Source: CAYJLC01 sp044426355 (GTDB taxonomy: Bacteria; Bacillota; Clostridia; Oscillospirales; Butyricicoccaceae). Taken from it: a stretch of 64,000 nucleotides of DNA. The notes under the pieces are model-generated. The model saw nothing but the letters and a program-made list of their open reading frames with translations, was not told the origin of the DNA and did no database searches. The stretch covers positions 1-64,000 of the forward strand of contig JAWXUO010000001.1 in the NCBI GenBank assembly GCA_044426355.1, given 5' to 3'. The position numbers were made by a program, and so were the translations under genes. The number at the start of each line of letters is the position of its first letter. Position 1 is the stretch's first letter. Positions 34,505-43,013 of this stretch are shown here, one piece after another.

Positions 34505-34752
34505 TCAATCACCACCAACTCATCTGTTATAAATATACAATTTTCTGCAATAATACACACAACTGTTTTCTCACCCAATAACAACGCATCATATGCTGTT
34601 TTACTCAAAATTACATCAGATAAATCAAATTCTAAATCATTAATTAGTAATTTTTTACTTTCTATATCAGCAATTCCTATTGAAATCTTCACATTATACA
34701 CCTTAGAACACTCACTTTGTGCAATTTGACTAATAATATCATAAATCCCCAT
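34501..34752 (-). CDS. Phage baseplate-associated protein, DUF2577 (XkdR-like)
   Basis: 83 residues; small beta-rich protein in the XkdR position between XkdQ- and XkdS-like genes. The family name rests mostly on size and order. It overlaps the next gene by 4 bases. Confidence 0.6.
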   Translation of the reverse strand: MGIYDIISQIAQSECSKVYNVKISIGIADIESKKLLINDLEFDLSDVILSKTAYDALLLGEKTVVCIIAENCIFITDELVVIE

Positions 34753-34754
34753 TT

Positions 34755-35675
34755 TTACACCTCTTTTTCAAGTGTTAACAAATAAACCTCTTTGCTAGAA
34801 TTTATAGTTAATACACTTTCTACAACATAGTATCTTTCTCCATTAATTACAATAATATCAAAAATTTTAATAGTAAATAGTGCAATTATCTCTATTTGTA
34901 AGCAAAAAATTGCTTGAGTACTATCTAAAAGCATATTTTGGGCTATTAAATTACATTGTGCTACTGTTAAATTTCTATCAACATTAACACTTTTTTGAAT
35001 TTTACCCAATTGTAAAATCAATGAATTATCATAAGCATAATAACTCAAAACTGTACCTGAAGTACTGATTTGATAAACATGAATTGCATTGTAAATATTA
35101 GCTAAAAAGCTGTCATCTGTAATTGAAATCAGCACACTATCGTCTATATTCACAATTCTATTATTGTTTTTTTGTGGATTTAAACAAATACTTCCATTAT
35201 CATCACTCATGTAATATTTTACGCCAGATACTTGAAACGAACTATCTAAAATAGCGTTTACAATATCAAAATATGTCATATTTTCGTACAAAACATATGG
35301 TAAAACATAGCCTGTACTAGAAATTTCTCCAGAATTCACACCAATTTTAGAACAAATCTGCTTTATTATAGTAGATGCTGAATCATTTTTTATTAAAATA
35401 GTGTCTTTTGACTTAAAATATATTAAATTATCATAAGCCATGATAGAAATCGTATCGAAACTCTTTGAAAAATCAAAAATTTTACCACTAAAATGCAAAT
35501 TTCCATCAATATACATATTTATTTCCTCTCCACCAACAAGTTTCAATTCACTTGATATTACATTAAACTCCAACGCAGTAGCTTTTCCTTTTGCATAAGC
35601 AGAAATTTTTAGTATATTATGAGGTAATTCGTATAAATATTCATTAAAATCCTTTAAAGTAATTTTCGTTATCAA
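34755..35675 (-). CDS. Phage tail hub protein, XkdQ-like
   Basis: 306 residues, matching the gpD/XkdQ hub family that caps the tail tube at the baseplate. The protein is beta-rich throughout; SASTIIKQICSKIGVNSG is a recognisable segment. It overlaps the LysM gene by 4 bases. Confidence 0.78.
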   Translation of the reverse strand: MITKITLKDFNEYLYELPHNILKISAYAKGKATALEFNVISSELKLVGGEEINMYIDGNLHFSGKIFDFSKSFDTISIMAYDNLIYFKSKDTILIKNDSASTIIKQICSKIGVNSGEISSTGYVLPYVLYENMTYFDIVNAILDSSFQVSGVKYYMSDDNGSICLNPQKNNNRIVNIDDSVLISITDDSFLANIYNAIHVYQISTSGTVLSYYAYDNSLILQLGKIQKSVNVDRNLTVAQCNLIAQNMLLDSTQAIFCLQIEIIALFTIKIFDIIVINGERYYVVESVLTINSSKEVYLLTLEKEV

Positions 35676-36247
35676 CTAAATCTTATCTCCTGTCCTGGGT
35701 AAATTAAATTTGCATTTTTTATATTATTAAGTTCTGCAATTTCAGGATACCTATATGGATCGCCTAAAAATCTTTTGCAAATTGCCCATAGTGTGTCCCC
35801 TTTTTGTACAACATAAACGTTAGGAATACCTAGTGTTTCTGGTATATCACTGGTATTTTGCGAACTATTTACGCCTGATGCTAAAATTGTAACCGTGTGA
35901 TTTACATACTCTTTCAGAGATATACTGTATTCAACGCAACCCACATCACCACCACGTTCAACCGTATTAAATTTTTCTATAATAACATCATAGTTAACAG
36001 GAATATTAAGACCTGTTATACAAAAATTAACAATTTCTGCATTTTCAATCATACTTAAAATAGCAAAATAGTTGCTAAACTCATAAAAAAAGCCAGAAAA
36101 CTCAATTATATCCAGTTTATCACTGCAAGGTATAATCAACTCATTCCCATTAGCTAATGTATAAATTTTTGGTGTACTATTCTTTGAAATATTTAGTGCA
36201 GTCTGATTTACATCAAGCTTCACACTACCAAGTGTTATTGTAACCAA
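35672..36247 (-). CDS. LysM tail protein, XkdP-like
   Basis: 191 residues. The N-terminal part is tail-specific; the C-terminal 48 residues form a LysM module (VVQKGDTLWAICKRF to NLIYPGQEIRF). In PBSX-type phages XkdP lies after the tape measure gene and helps join tube and baseplate. Confidence 0.88.
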   Translation of the reverse strand: MVTITLGSVKLDVNQTALNISKNSTPKIYTLANGNELIIPCSDKLDIIEFSGFFYEFSNYFAILSMIENAEIVNFCITGLNIPVNYDVIIEKFNTVERGGDVGCVEYSISLKEYVNHTVTILASGVNSSQNTSDIPETLGIPNVYVVQKGDTLWAICKRFLGDPYRYPEIAELNNIKNANLIYPGQEIRFS

Positions 36248-36256
36248 ACAAACCTC

Positions 36257-36892
36257 CTAATTTCTCATTTCTTTTTTTAATTCATTCAAAATATAGTTGT
36301 AAATTTCATCATAGCTTAACTTCAATTCATTTTTTTCATCTTTTTTTGCAGTTTCATACGTTAAATTCGAATTTTCTATTAAATTTCTACTACTATAATT
36401 TTCAATTTTTTCGGAACTTGGTACAACTCTTGCTGTACCAAAATCCATTAAACTTTTATATTTTTTTGTACTTTGTGCTATTTTACTATCACTTTCATAA
36501 ACATCAGAGCTAAAAAATGCTTGTTGCATATTATTTTCATTGTACAAATTAGAACTTTCTGCAAGATTTTCATTATTCGTTAAAATCCCCGATAAATTAT
36601 GGTTAAAATATGTAAGTTCTCTTGAATTAACTTGTTCAAAGCTATCCTCATTTTCTGTATAATTATGCATAAAATCCTCAACATCACCTAAATTCGAATC
36701 CATAAAATTCATCTCAGCAAATTTAGCTTTATTAGTAATCAACCTATTATTTTCATCAAAATTTACTGATTCTATAGAACTTTTACCCTGTAAAATTGTA
36801 TTTTCATCGTAAAATCTTGTTAGTTTTGTTTGAGAGACAGGTACATTTTGTTGTTTTATAATTTTACGTTTAAGATAATTTTTAATCGGCAT
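36257..36892 (-). CDS. Unknown protein in the tape-measure position, 211 residues
   Basis: 211 residues from ATG 36892, which follows GGAGGAGG; the frame is open up to 36946, but that stretch is the end of the chaperone extension in another frame. Rich in Asn, Ser and Glu, strongly basic at the start (KNYLKRKIIKQQ), no membrane helix; the C-terminus is a predicted helix (SYDEIYNYILNELKKEM). It occupies the place where contractile phages encode the tape measure (XkdO), usually several hundred to more than a thousand residues with hydrophobic segments. I recognise no family. It may be a miniature tape measure or an unrelated replacement. Confidence 0.7.
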   Translation of the reverse strand: MPIKNYLKRKIIKQQNVPVSQTKLTRFYDENTILQGKSSIESVNFDENNRLITNKAKFAEMNFMDSNLGDVEDFMHNYTENEDSFEQVNSRELTYFNHNLSGILTNNENLAESSNLYNENNMQQAFFSSDVYESDSKIAQSTKKYKSLMDFGTARVVPSSEKIENYSSRNLIENSNLTYETAKKDEKNELKLSYDEIYNYILNELKKEMRN

Positions 36893-37423
36893 AAGCTTCC
36901 TCCTCCAGATAAATTTCAATTGATGCATAGATAAATGCACGCTCATTTTTGTTCATTTTCAATAAATCGGAGGGCAAAATATTGTACATTCTGAGTGCAT
37001 AGTAATAATATGTAAAATCACTTTCACCCTCCTTTATTAGTTTTTTATAAAATCTATATTTTCAAAAAAATCTTCATTAAAACGACATATTTTTTGAATT
37101 TCTACTACTAAACTAGCATATTCTCCACTTAAAAGCATGGTTTTTATAAGTTTTTCTTCACCTAAAACACTATAATAAGCCTGAAGTTCACTATTACTTA
37201 AATTTGGATTCACAACGCATTTGCACACTAAAGTAGACAAATATTTTTGTCTATTTAAATTTCCATTTTTATCCAAACATTGCATTTTTATAGTTTCATT
37301 TTCGATTTCTGTAATAGATTTTATAGTAAATTTCGAAATTTCTTCATTTTCAGCTGTAAATCTACTAGAAATTTCTATTTCTTTTGTAAATTCGCATGGT
37401 TTTAAAAAAGTTTTAATATCCAT
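36882..37423 (-). CDS. Tail assembly chaperone, long form made by -1 frameshift
   Basis: The short chaperone (37423-37037) ends ...ATA-AAA-AAC-TAA. The heptamer A-AAA-AAC sits exactly at the stop codon. Slipping back one base opens a 52-residue extension (37040 to 36885, stop 36882-36884) with SDFTYYYYALRMYNILPSD and NERAFIYASIEIYL, which matches the usual second domain of this chaperone pair. That frame has no start codon near the AGGAGG that precedes it, so it must be read by frameshifting, as in lambda G/GT. It overlaps the next gene by 11 bases. Confidence 0.75.
37037..37423 (-). CDS. Tail assembly chaperone, short form (XkdN-like)
   Basis: 128 residues. XkdN-like protein, which binds the tape measure and guides tube assembly. 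It starts with DIKTFLKPCEF; the middle has CVVNPNLSNSELQAYYSVLG, typical for this family. It starts on the last base of the tube gene. The slippery site at its end yields the longer product. Confidence 0.82.
   Translation of the reverse strand: MDIKTFLKPCEFTKEIEISSRFTAENEEISKFTIKSITEIENETIKMQCLDKNGNLNRQKYLSTLVCKCVVNPNLSNSELQAYYSVLGEEKLIKTMLLSGEYASLVVEIQKICRFNEDFFENIDFIKN
37040..37046 (-). promoter_or_regulatory. Slippery heptamer A-AAA-AAC for -1 frameshifting
   Basis: On the minus strand the heptamer is in phase with the chaperone frame and directly followed by TAA. This is one of the most efficient -1 slippery sequences known. Confidence 0.75.
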
Positions 37424-37890
37424 TAAACTTCACCAAATTCTGGAAGTGTAAATGTGCTTAAAAGTTCAATATCATCAAATGTAAAGCTAATTTCTTCACT
37501 TAAAATATTTTTCGATACATCAAAAGCAGTCATTACAACTGAATTTAGTGTTACATTTTTCAAAACAACCTCTTCTTTTCCTAAAGTTGACGTTGGGTCT
37601 TCATTTGTCACCATAATCGAAAAAGGTGTTTCAATTCCGTTTGAAATATAGTCGCTCATCAGTTCACGAAATCTAGATGTTGCATAGTAAATCGTCATTT
37701 TTCCTGAACCACTCCAGCCATTTGTTTTATATTGCGTCCCACGCTTCCCTAGCGTTTTTAACGAAATTTTCTCTTTTGTAGCCGTCGCTGTTAGGCTAGT
37801 TGCATAAAACATTAGTTCGTTTTCTTTGTTCACGGTCATATAAGCCGTTGCTTCCGACCCTGAAATTATATCATTTGCTCTTAAATACAT
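37423..37890 (-). CDS. Phage tail tube protein (XkdM-like)
   Basis: 155 residues, matching the XkdM tube family: LRANDIISGSEATAYMTVN at the start, a TLGKRGTQYKTNGWSGSG turn and beta-rich remainder. It polymerises inside the contractile sheath. It lies 9 bases after the sheath gene. Confidence 0.87.
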   Translation of the reverse strand: MYLRANDIISGSEATAYMTVNKENELMFYATSLTATATKEKISLKTLGKRGTQYKTNGWSGSGKMTIYYATSRFRELMSDYISNGIETPFSIMVTNEDPTSTLGKEEVVLKNVTLNSVVMTAFDVSKNILSEEISFTFDDIELLSTFTLPEFGEV

Positions 37891-37899
37891 AAAATTCTC

Positions 37900-39195
37900 C
37901 TAACTAAGTAATACTGTCATATAAAGTTTTTCGATACTATCTACTGGTTTTATATTTAAATTTACCACAACACTATCCAAATCATCACCACATTCCACTA
38001 AAATATCGCTAGCTGAGTTAAAATCCTGCACACAATCAATATTTTCAAGTGTTCTTATGTAGTTTATGCATTCTGCACAAAACAAACTTCTTCCCTCAGC
38101 ATTATTAGACACTTTGCCTAAATAGTAATCTTCAAATAGAGTTTTTATGTCAGTTGCAATATTGTCAATAACTCTAATTACACGATTTTTGGAAAAAACA
38201 TTACTTTTCGTAGGCGAATACCCCGTAAAACTATTAATATCTTGCTCAATAATAGCTTGCCCACGCTTAGTAACGAACACAAATTCACCATTTTCTAGTT
38301 TTGTGCAAATTTCCGAATTTGTATATTTAGGCGTTGCCTCGCATGAACCTGAGTAAACTTGGTACGTTAAACTTTCGTTAATATCACAGCCTGCAACAGC
38401 TCCAGCAACGTAACAAGTTGCAATACTAGCTGAAATTTTAGTTCCATCTTCTAAAACAACCCCATTTGCAACACTAATTACACCCTCAAAGTCAGCATTT
38501 GGATAATTTTCAACTATAATTTGTATCTTTTTACCCTGATTATCACGCATTTCTTCCGAAAATGCACATGCAGACAATTTGATATTTACATCAGTACTTG
38601 TAATTGCCATCGTGTTGAAATCTTCGACAGCTATTATATTGAAAAATTTTGCATAATCATCAATATTTGCACTGTCACTTGTGCCATTTTCAAGCAAAGT
38701 CTTATCAAAACTCGCTATTTCACCTGCAAAATCAATCACTTTACTGTCAATTTCATCAAAATTTGAAACTGTAAACGTTTCATATAGTGAGTTGTTGACA
38801 TAAATCAACACATCAAACATATCATCTGGTGCAACCGTTACGCTAAAAGCAATTTCATTACCATAAGTACCAGGAAATTTTGCTGTTGCTGTATAGCTTT
38901 CAGTTTCAATTTTAGCTTTTTCACCAGAATTTAAACGATAAACCATAACAGATTCTGCATTTTTAAGTGCCTCACGAATAGGTAAAATAGTATTATGGCT
39001 CAAACTTATACCAAATTCACTTAAAAAATCGGTGTATACATCTACAGTAAAAATCTCACCAACTTGTAAAAAATCAAGTTCTAAAGGCAAAACTGCAATC
39101 CCACGGTCAGAAACCGATGCTAAATTTTCGCTCATACTTTCAAAATTCATGTAAACACCCGGTCTAGTTTTATTTTGAGTTATAAATACGCTCAT
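37900..39195 (-). CDS. Contractile tail sheath protein (XkdK-like)
   Basis: 431 residues, near the usual length for the Gram-positive phage sheath (PF04984). It starts with TQNKTRPGVYMNFES, the family hallmark, followed by DRGIAVLPLELDF. The C-terminal third carries VIRVIDNIATDIKTLFEDYY and the DVVVNLNIKPVDSIEKLY-like end. It shows the particle has, or had, a contractile tail. Confidence 0.92.
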   Translation of the reverse strand: MSVFITQNKTRPGVYMNFESMSENLASVSDRGIAVLPLELDFLQVGEIFTVDVYTDFLSEFGISLSHNTILPIREALKNAESVMVYRLNSGEKAKIETESYTATAKFPGTYGNEIAFSVTVAPDDMFDVLIYVNNSLYETFTVSNFDEIDSKVIDFAGEIASFDKTLLENGTSDSANIDDYAKFFNIIAVEDFNTMAITSTDVNIKLSACAFSEEMRDNQGKKIQIIVENYPNADFEGVISVANGVVLEDGTKISASIATCYVAGAVAGCDINESLTYQVYSGSCEATPKYTNSEICTKLENGEFVFVTKRGQAIIEQDINSFTGYSPTKSNVFSKNRVIRVIDNIATDIKTLFEDYYLGKVSNNAEGRSLFCAECINYIRTLENIDCVQDFNSASDILVECGDDLDSVVVNLNIKPVDSIEKLYMTVLLS

Positions 39196-39204
39196 ATATT
39201 CTCC

Positions 39205-39582
39205 TTACATTTTAAATTGTACGCCAAATTTTATCATATTTTGGCTTTTTTCTTCTTCTTTTATTAAAAAAGTTTGATATGAAACCTTAATTTCCAAAGT
39301 ATTTTGGTCAATTTCATAATTCAAGTCCAAACTTTTGTATTCGCCAAGGTCACACAATACCTCGCAAAGTTCCTCAGCAATTTTCGTCAAATCATCTTCA
39401 GAGTAGTAAAAAACAGAAAACTCGTATATCGCTAAATATCTGTTTTTTAAAAATTTTTGCATTTCGCACTTATTTTCCCATACAATAAAGCAATTTTCAT
39501 CATAGTTTTGTTTAACTTTTTCGTTAAATATATTACTTTCCGGGTATTTTTCCGAAATTTTTTCGATTATTAAATCTAACAT
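39205..39582 (-). CDS. Phage tail terminator/joining protein (XkdJ-like)
   Basis: 125 residues directly before the sheath gene, the XkdJ/DUF6838 position. A mixed alpha/beta protein with LDLIIEKISEKYPES at the start. Assignment is mostly by order and size. Confidence 0.55.
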   Translation of the reverse strand: MLDLIIEKISEKYPESNIFNEKVKQNYDENCFIVWENKCEMQKFLKNRYLAIYEFSVFYYSEDDLTKIAEELCEVLCDLGEYKSLDLNYEIDQNTLEIKVSYQTFLIKEEEKSQNMIKFGVQFKM

Positions 39583-39589
39583 ACTCCTC

Positions 39590-39955
39590 CTAAACTATAT
39601 TTTCTGTTTCTAAAATAATTTCTTGATGAGTCTTATATAAGAAAACTTCTCCACTATAATCAAACTCATAAAGTTTACCATTTTGCAAAATTTCGATATA
39701 ACTACCCATTTCAACGTCAAAATCGTTAGCTAAAAACACTTTAGCAACTTTCCTAGATTTAACAAAATTTTTATTACTATCAAGGTCACGTGGAACACTT
39801 CTATACGACACCATGCTTGTAAGCAAGCACGGTATATTGTCGTAAACAAGAGTTTTTTGCAACGTAGTTTTTCCATTTTCTCGAACTTTTACATTGTTAT
39901 AAACTGCCATTTTCCCTTCAAAAGTCTGTTCTAATATTTTTTTTACATATTCCAT
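39590..39955 (-). CDS. Phage head closure protein (XkdH-like)
   Basis: 121 residues; the segment SYRSVPRDLDSNKNFVKSR with the following GSYIEILQNGKLYEFDYSG resembles the XkdH head-closure family. An XkdI/HK97 gp10-type gene, usually next, is absent. It shares one base with the connector gene. Confidence 0.6.
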   Translation of the reverse strand: MEYVKKILEQTFEGKMAVYNNVKVRENGKTTLQKTLVYDNIPCLLTSMVSYRSVPRDLDSNKNFVKSRKVAKVFLANDFDVEMGSYIEILQNGKLYEFDYSGEVFLYKTHQEIILETENIV

Positions 39956-40242
39956 TAAAATCCCACTTTTCTATATTTATTCAAAATATTTCGATATTCA
40001 AATAATGATTCATTTTTAGAAAAACTCATGGAAATATCTCCAATCGACACCGAAGTAGCATTTCCATATTGCTGATAAAGCGAACATGTAATCATACATA
40101 CAACACTTTCCAAATTTTCAGGTATATCTCTAAAACCACAGTAACTTTTAACATATTCACATGCAAAATCTAAATAAATTTCTATTTTTTCATCAGTAGC
40201 ATCATCTTTTATGTCCAAAAGCACTTTAATTTTCTCAAACAT
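39955..40242 (-). CDS. Phage head-tail connector protein (XkdG/gp6-like)
   Basis: 95 residues from ATG 40242, which overlaps the coat stop codon as TAATG; the in-frame TTG at 40260 is less likely. Helical protein with DDATDEKIEIYLDFACEYVKSYC-like helices (landmark near residues 10-35) typical of gp6-type connectors (PF05135). Confidence 0.75.
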   Translation of the reverse strand: MFEKIKVLLDIKDDATDEKIEIYLDFACEYVKSYCGFRDIPENLESVVCMITCSLYQQYGNATSVSIGDISMSFSKNESLFEYRNILNKYRKVGF

Positions 40243-41318
40243 TACCCTAACACCCTGCAAGCAAGCTCAGGATATAACGTTTTAAATCCATAAAGCGTAT
40301 CTACCGATAAAATTTGTTTTTTAGTCGCAATATCGTAATCCATCGTCACACGCAAAGTCAATCCCTCAAAATTAATAACATAACTTTCAGCACCGTGAGC
40401 TTGCTCAAGTGGACGTGTCACAAAACCAAATGCATTTTTATTAAAAGCAAGATTTGCAACATGATTTTCTACTAAAGCAACTTGTGTAGATGCAGAAATT
40501 TCTTCTAAAATATCTGATGTTAGCATAGTTTCAACGCCAGCAGATGCCAATTCAACGTCTTCTAAAACACAGTAAGAATTTTCACCAATAACTAAAATAT
40601 CACCATAAACTAAGTTACCAGTACCTGAAAGCACTAAAACATTACCAGAAATCACATCATTTTTAACTGAAATACCACTTGCAGTACCAGAAATATGATT
40701 TTTTACAGCTTGTGACATATAATTATTAAGTCCTAAAATTTTACCAATAGAACCTTCACGAAGTGCCTTTGTATCACCAGTTTTTTCTGCCGATATAACA
40801 GCTGGAACAGTTTGTAGTTTCGCTAAAGCTTCATAATCCCATATAGCCGAACGCTCCGAAATAGGTGCTTTATTTTTATTAAGTTCCTTTGTTGCTTGTG
40901 CAAAAATATCAATATCCGACGGTGTTACACCACTTTCACCACAAAAATATGGAATATCTTTGTAAAGTTCAAAACCATCTTGATTAATTTTTTCAGCAAT
41001 CGCAGTAATCGCAGGCATTAAAACTTGCATATTAAAATCTTCTATCGAAAGTGCCATTTCTTTAGCACCAATTTCCACAGAAACATCAGCAATTTTGTCT
41101 AAAGTAACTAAAACTGGTGTTTCAGTCGCATCTTGCTTTACAATATTTCCAGAAAACTCTGAAGCTTTGTAAACAGCAGGCTTTCTTACTTGGATTGTAT
41201 CACCAAAACGACCAAAGTCATTTGAATACTCTATATGCGAAAGTGTTGGAAACACCAAATTTTCTTTTAAAATTGGTAATGCTTGTCTAGCTATTTGTTT
41301 TGCAGTTAAAAAACTCAT
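40242..41318 (-). CDS. Major capsid protein, P22 coat-like
   Basis: 358 residues. It resembles the P22 gp5-like coat family (HK97 fold): SFLTAKQIARQALPILKENL at the start, FGDTIQVRKP near residue 38 and EKINQDGFELYKDIPYF near 110. A P22-type coat combined with a contractile PBSX-like tail is a mosaic feature. It follows the scaffold gene by 2 bases. Confidence 0.85.
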   Translation of the reverse strand: MSFLTAKQIARQALPILKENLVFPTLSHIEYSNDFGRFGDTIQVRKPAVYKASEFSGNIVKQDATETPVLVTLDKIADVSVEIGAKEMALSIEDFNMQVLMPAITAIAEKINQDGFELYKDIPYFCGESGVTPSDIDIFAQATKELNKNKAPISERSAIWDYEALAKLQTVPAVISAEKTGDTKALREGSIGKILGLNNYMSQAVKNHISGTASGISVKNDVISGNVLVLSGTGNLVYGDILVIGENSYCVLEDVELASAGVETMLTSDILEEISASTQVALVENHVANLAFNKNAFGFVTRPLEQAHGAESYVINFEGLTLRVTMDYDIATKKQILSVDTLYGFKTLYPELACRVLG

Positions 41319-41320
41319 TA

Positions 41321-41740
41321 TTAAAATCCTCCATTTTTGTTAAGTTTCACAAAGTTAAAATACTCTGTATCTGTCATATTTTCTTCCGATGCTTTGCTAT
41401 TTCCACTAATTGGGCTATACTCAAAATCCTCGAATAAATAAGGATTTTCTTTCACAATTTTTTCAATTTGCGTGTCTAGCCCAACTACTTTTTCACCATC
41501 AAACGAAAGTGTTTCTACATCAATTAACGCCTTGCAAGCAACTAAATTTTTAGCATTAGCCTTAGTTAAACGCATTGAAATTTCGGCATCAATAGCATAA
41601 TCTTTCATTTTTTCATTTACAAGATTATCAATCTCATTTTTAGGTAAATATTCTTCAAATATCTCTGAAATAAGTATTTTTTCTATTTTTTCTTCATCAA
41701 TTTCAAGTGAAATCAACAAATTTCTAAGTTGTTCGTTCAT
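41321..41740 (-). CDS. Phage scaffold protein (GP20-like)
   Basis: 139 residues, shorter than most GP20 scaffolds (PF06810). The C-terminal half keeps the diagnostic LVACKALIDVETLSFDGEKV and DTQIEKIVKENPYLFE; the long coiled coil is reduced. It lies between portal and coat as expected and overlaps the portal gene by 17 bases. Confidence 0.75.
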   Translation of the reverse strand: MNEQLRNLLISLEIDEEKIEKILISEIFEEYLPKNEIDNLVNEKMKDYAIDAEISMRLTKANAKNLVACKALIDVETLSFDGEKVVGLDTQIEKIVKENPYLFEDFEYSPISGNSKASEENMTDTEYFNFVKLNKNGGF

Positions 41741-43013
41741 TTTTCTCTCCTTTTAAATTTTCAATTTCCACATCAAAGTCCTCAACTAGTGGATTATTTT
41801 TAGCAAGTGTATAACTTGATGTAAAATTCGCAAGTTTTGCTAAAATTTCTGCCTTTTCAGTTTCGCTTTGGATATATGCACGATTGAAAATCTGCTCTAT
41901 TATAGTTATATTTTCTATATTCAAATGTCGTAAAATAACACGAATTAATTCTGAAAATCCACTTTTAAATTCACTTTCAAGCAAACCACATTTCAAATCA
42001 AGCAAACCATAAAGATGTTTTAAAGCAACACCCGATGTAATACCAAAATCTGAATTTTGAGGATCAACGCCCTGGCCTGCAACAAAAATTTGTTTACGTG
42101 TCATCTCCAAAAGTCTACAACGTGCTTCTATCGGAATATCAATCGACATTGTCGAAATACCAGATGAGCTGTCATCGCTGTCTTTTTGCATATCAATCGC
42201 CTTATAACGCTTGAGATCTGACAAAAATCCTTGCAAATCCTCTCCTCCGTAGTTAGTTAATACTAAAATAACTTGCTGAATATCCTCAATATCATTAACA
42301 AAACCAGAAAAAATCTTGTCATAAACGTCTATCAAAGCCTTAACAGAAACCAAATCACTCTCAGCTAAATTATTATTTCTAAATTCTACAAACGGAACTT
42401 TTGCAAATTCATGTGAATAAAAATGTTTTCCATCTGTAAATTTTTTGTAAGGTTTTAAATTTCCATCGTAAATGTAAGCATAAACCATATATTTATCCCA
42501 ATACTCGCAAATAGTTGTATTTTCACCAAAAATTTCATCATCATAAACCCTTAAAACAGCAGAAAGTTCTTTTTTTATTCCATTTGAATAAATCGGAATA
42601 ATCTGCGAAGGGTCAATTGATGCAAATTTCAGTCCAGTTTCTTTCCAATAATGCAAATAACTTACTCCAAAACACGAAGCCTCAATACACAAATCTTTAC
42701 AAATTTTCGCAAAGTCATCACCTAAAATTTGTACAACTTTCTTATTTATTTTAGAATCTTTAACATCAAAAGTTGGTGGATATGAAAACAAATATCCTGC
42801 TTTTTGATTAACTAAAATATTAAACCAGTTATGAGAAATTCTATTGTCAGCACTTCGAAAAGGGTCAAAATTCTTCGTATTTTCACCTAAATTCGCAGGA
42901 CTTTTTTCTCGCAAAATGTCATTTTTATTTCTATAATAAAGCTTAGCTTTTTCAAATTCTCCAAGTCTTTGAAAATAGCGTTGCAAATTATTTTTAATAA
43001 TATTTTCTACCAT
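41724..43013 (-). CDS. Phage portal protein, SPP1 gp6-like
   Basis: 429 residues of the SPP1 Gp6 portal family (PF05133). NRISHNWFNILVNQKAGYLF near residue 58 and VALKHLYGLLDLKCGLLE in the C-terminal half are characteristic. It forms the dodecameric DNA channel of the head. The start overlaps the TerL stop codon as TAATG. Confidence 0.88.
   Translation of the reverse strand: MVENIIKNNLQRYFQRLGEFEKAKLYYRNKNDILREKSPANLGENTKNFDPFRSADNRISHNWFNILVNQKAGYLFSYPPTFDVKDSKINKKVVQILGDDFAKICKDLCIEASCFGVSYLHYWKETGLKFASIDPSQIIPIYSNGIKKELSAVLRVYDDEIFGENTTICEYWDKYMVYAYIYDGNLKPYKKFTDGKHFYSHEFAKVPFVEFRNNNLAESDLVSVKALIDVYDKIFSGFVNDIEDIQQVILVLTNYGGEDLQGFLSDLKRYKAIDMQKDSDDSSSGISTMSIDIPIEARCRLLEMTRKQIFVAGQGVDPQNSDFGITSGVALKHLYGLLDLKCGLLESEFKSGFSELIRVILRHLNIENITIIEQIFNRAYIQSETEKAEILAKLANFTSSYTLAKNNPLVEDFDVEIENLKGEKNERTT

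Noticed and set aside
36961..37035. Separate 22-codon gene starting at GTG after AGGAGGG behind the tail chaperone
   Set aside because: It is in the frame that does not carry the conserved chaperone domain; the conserved frame is reached by the -1 frameshift instead.
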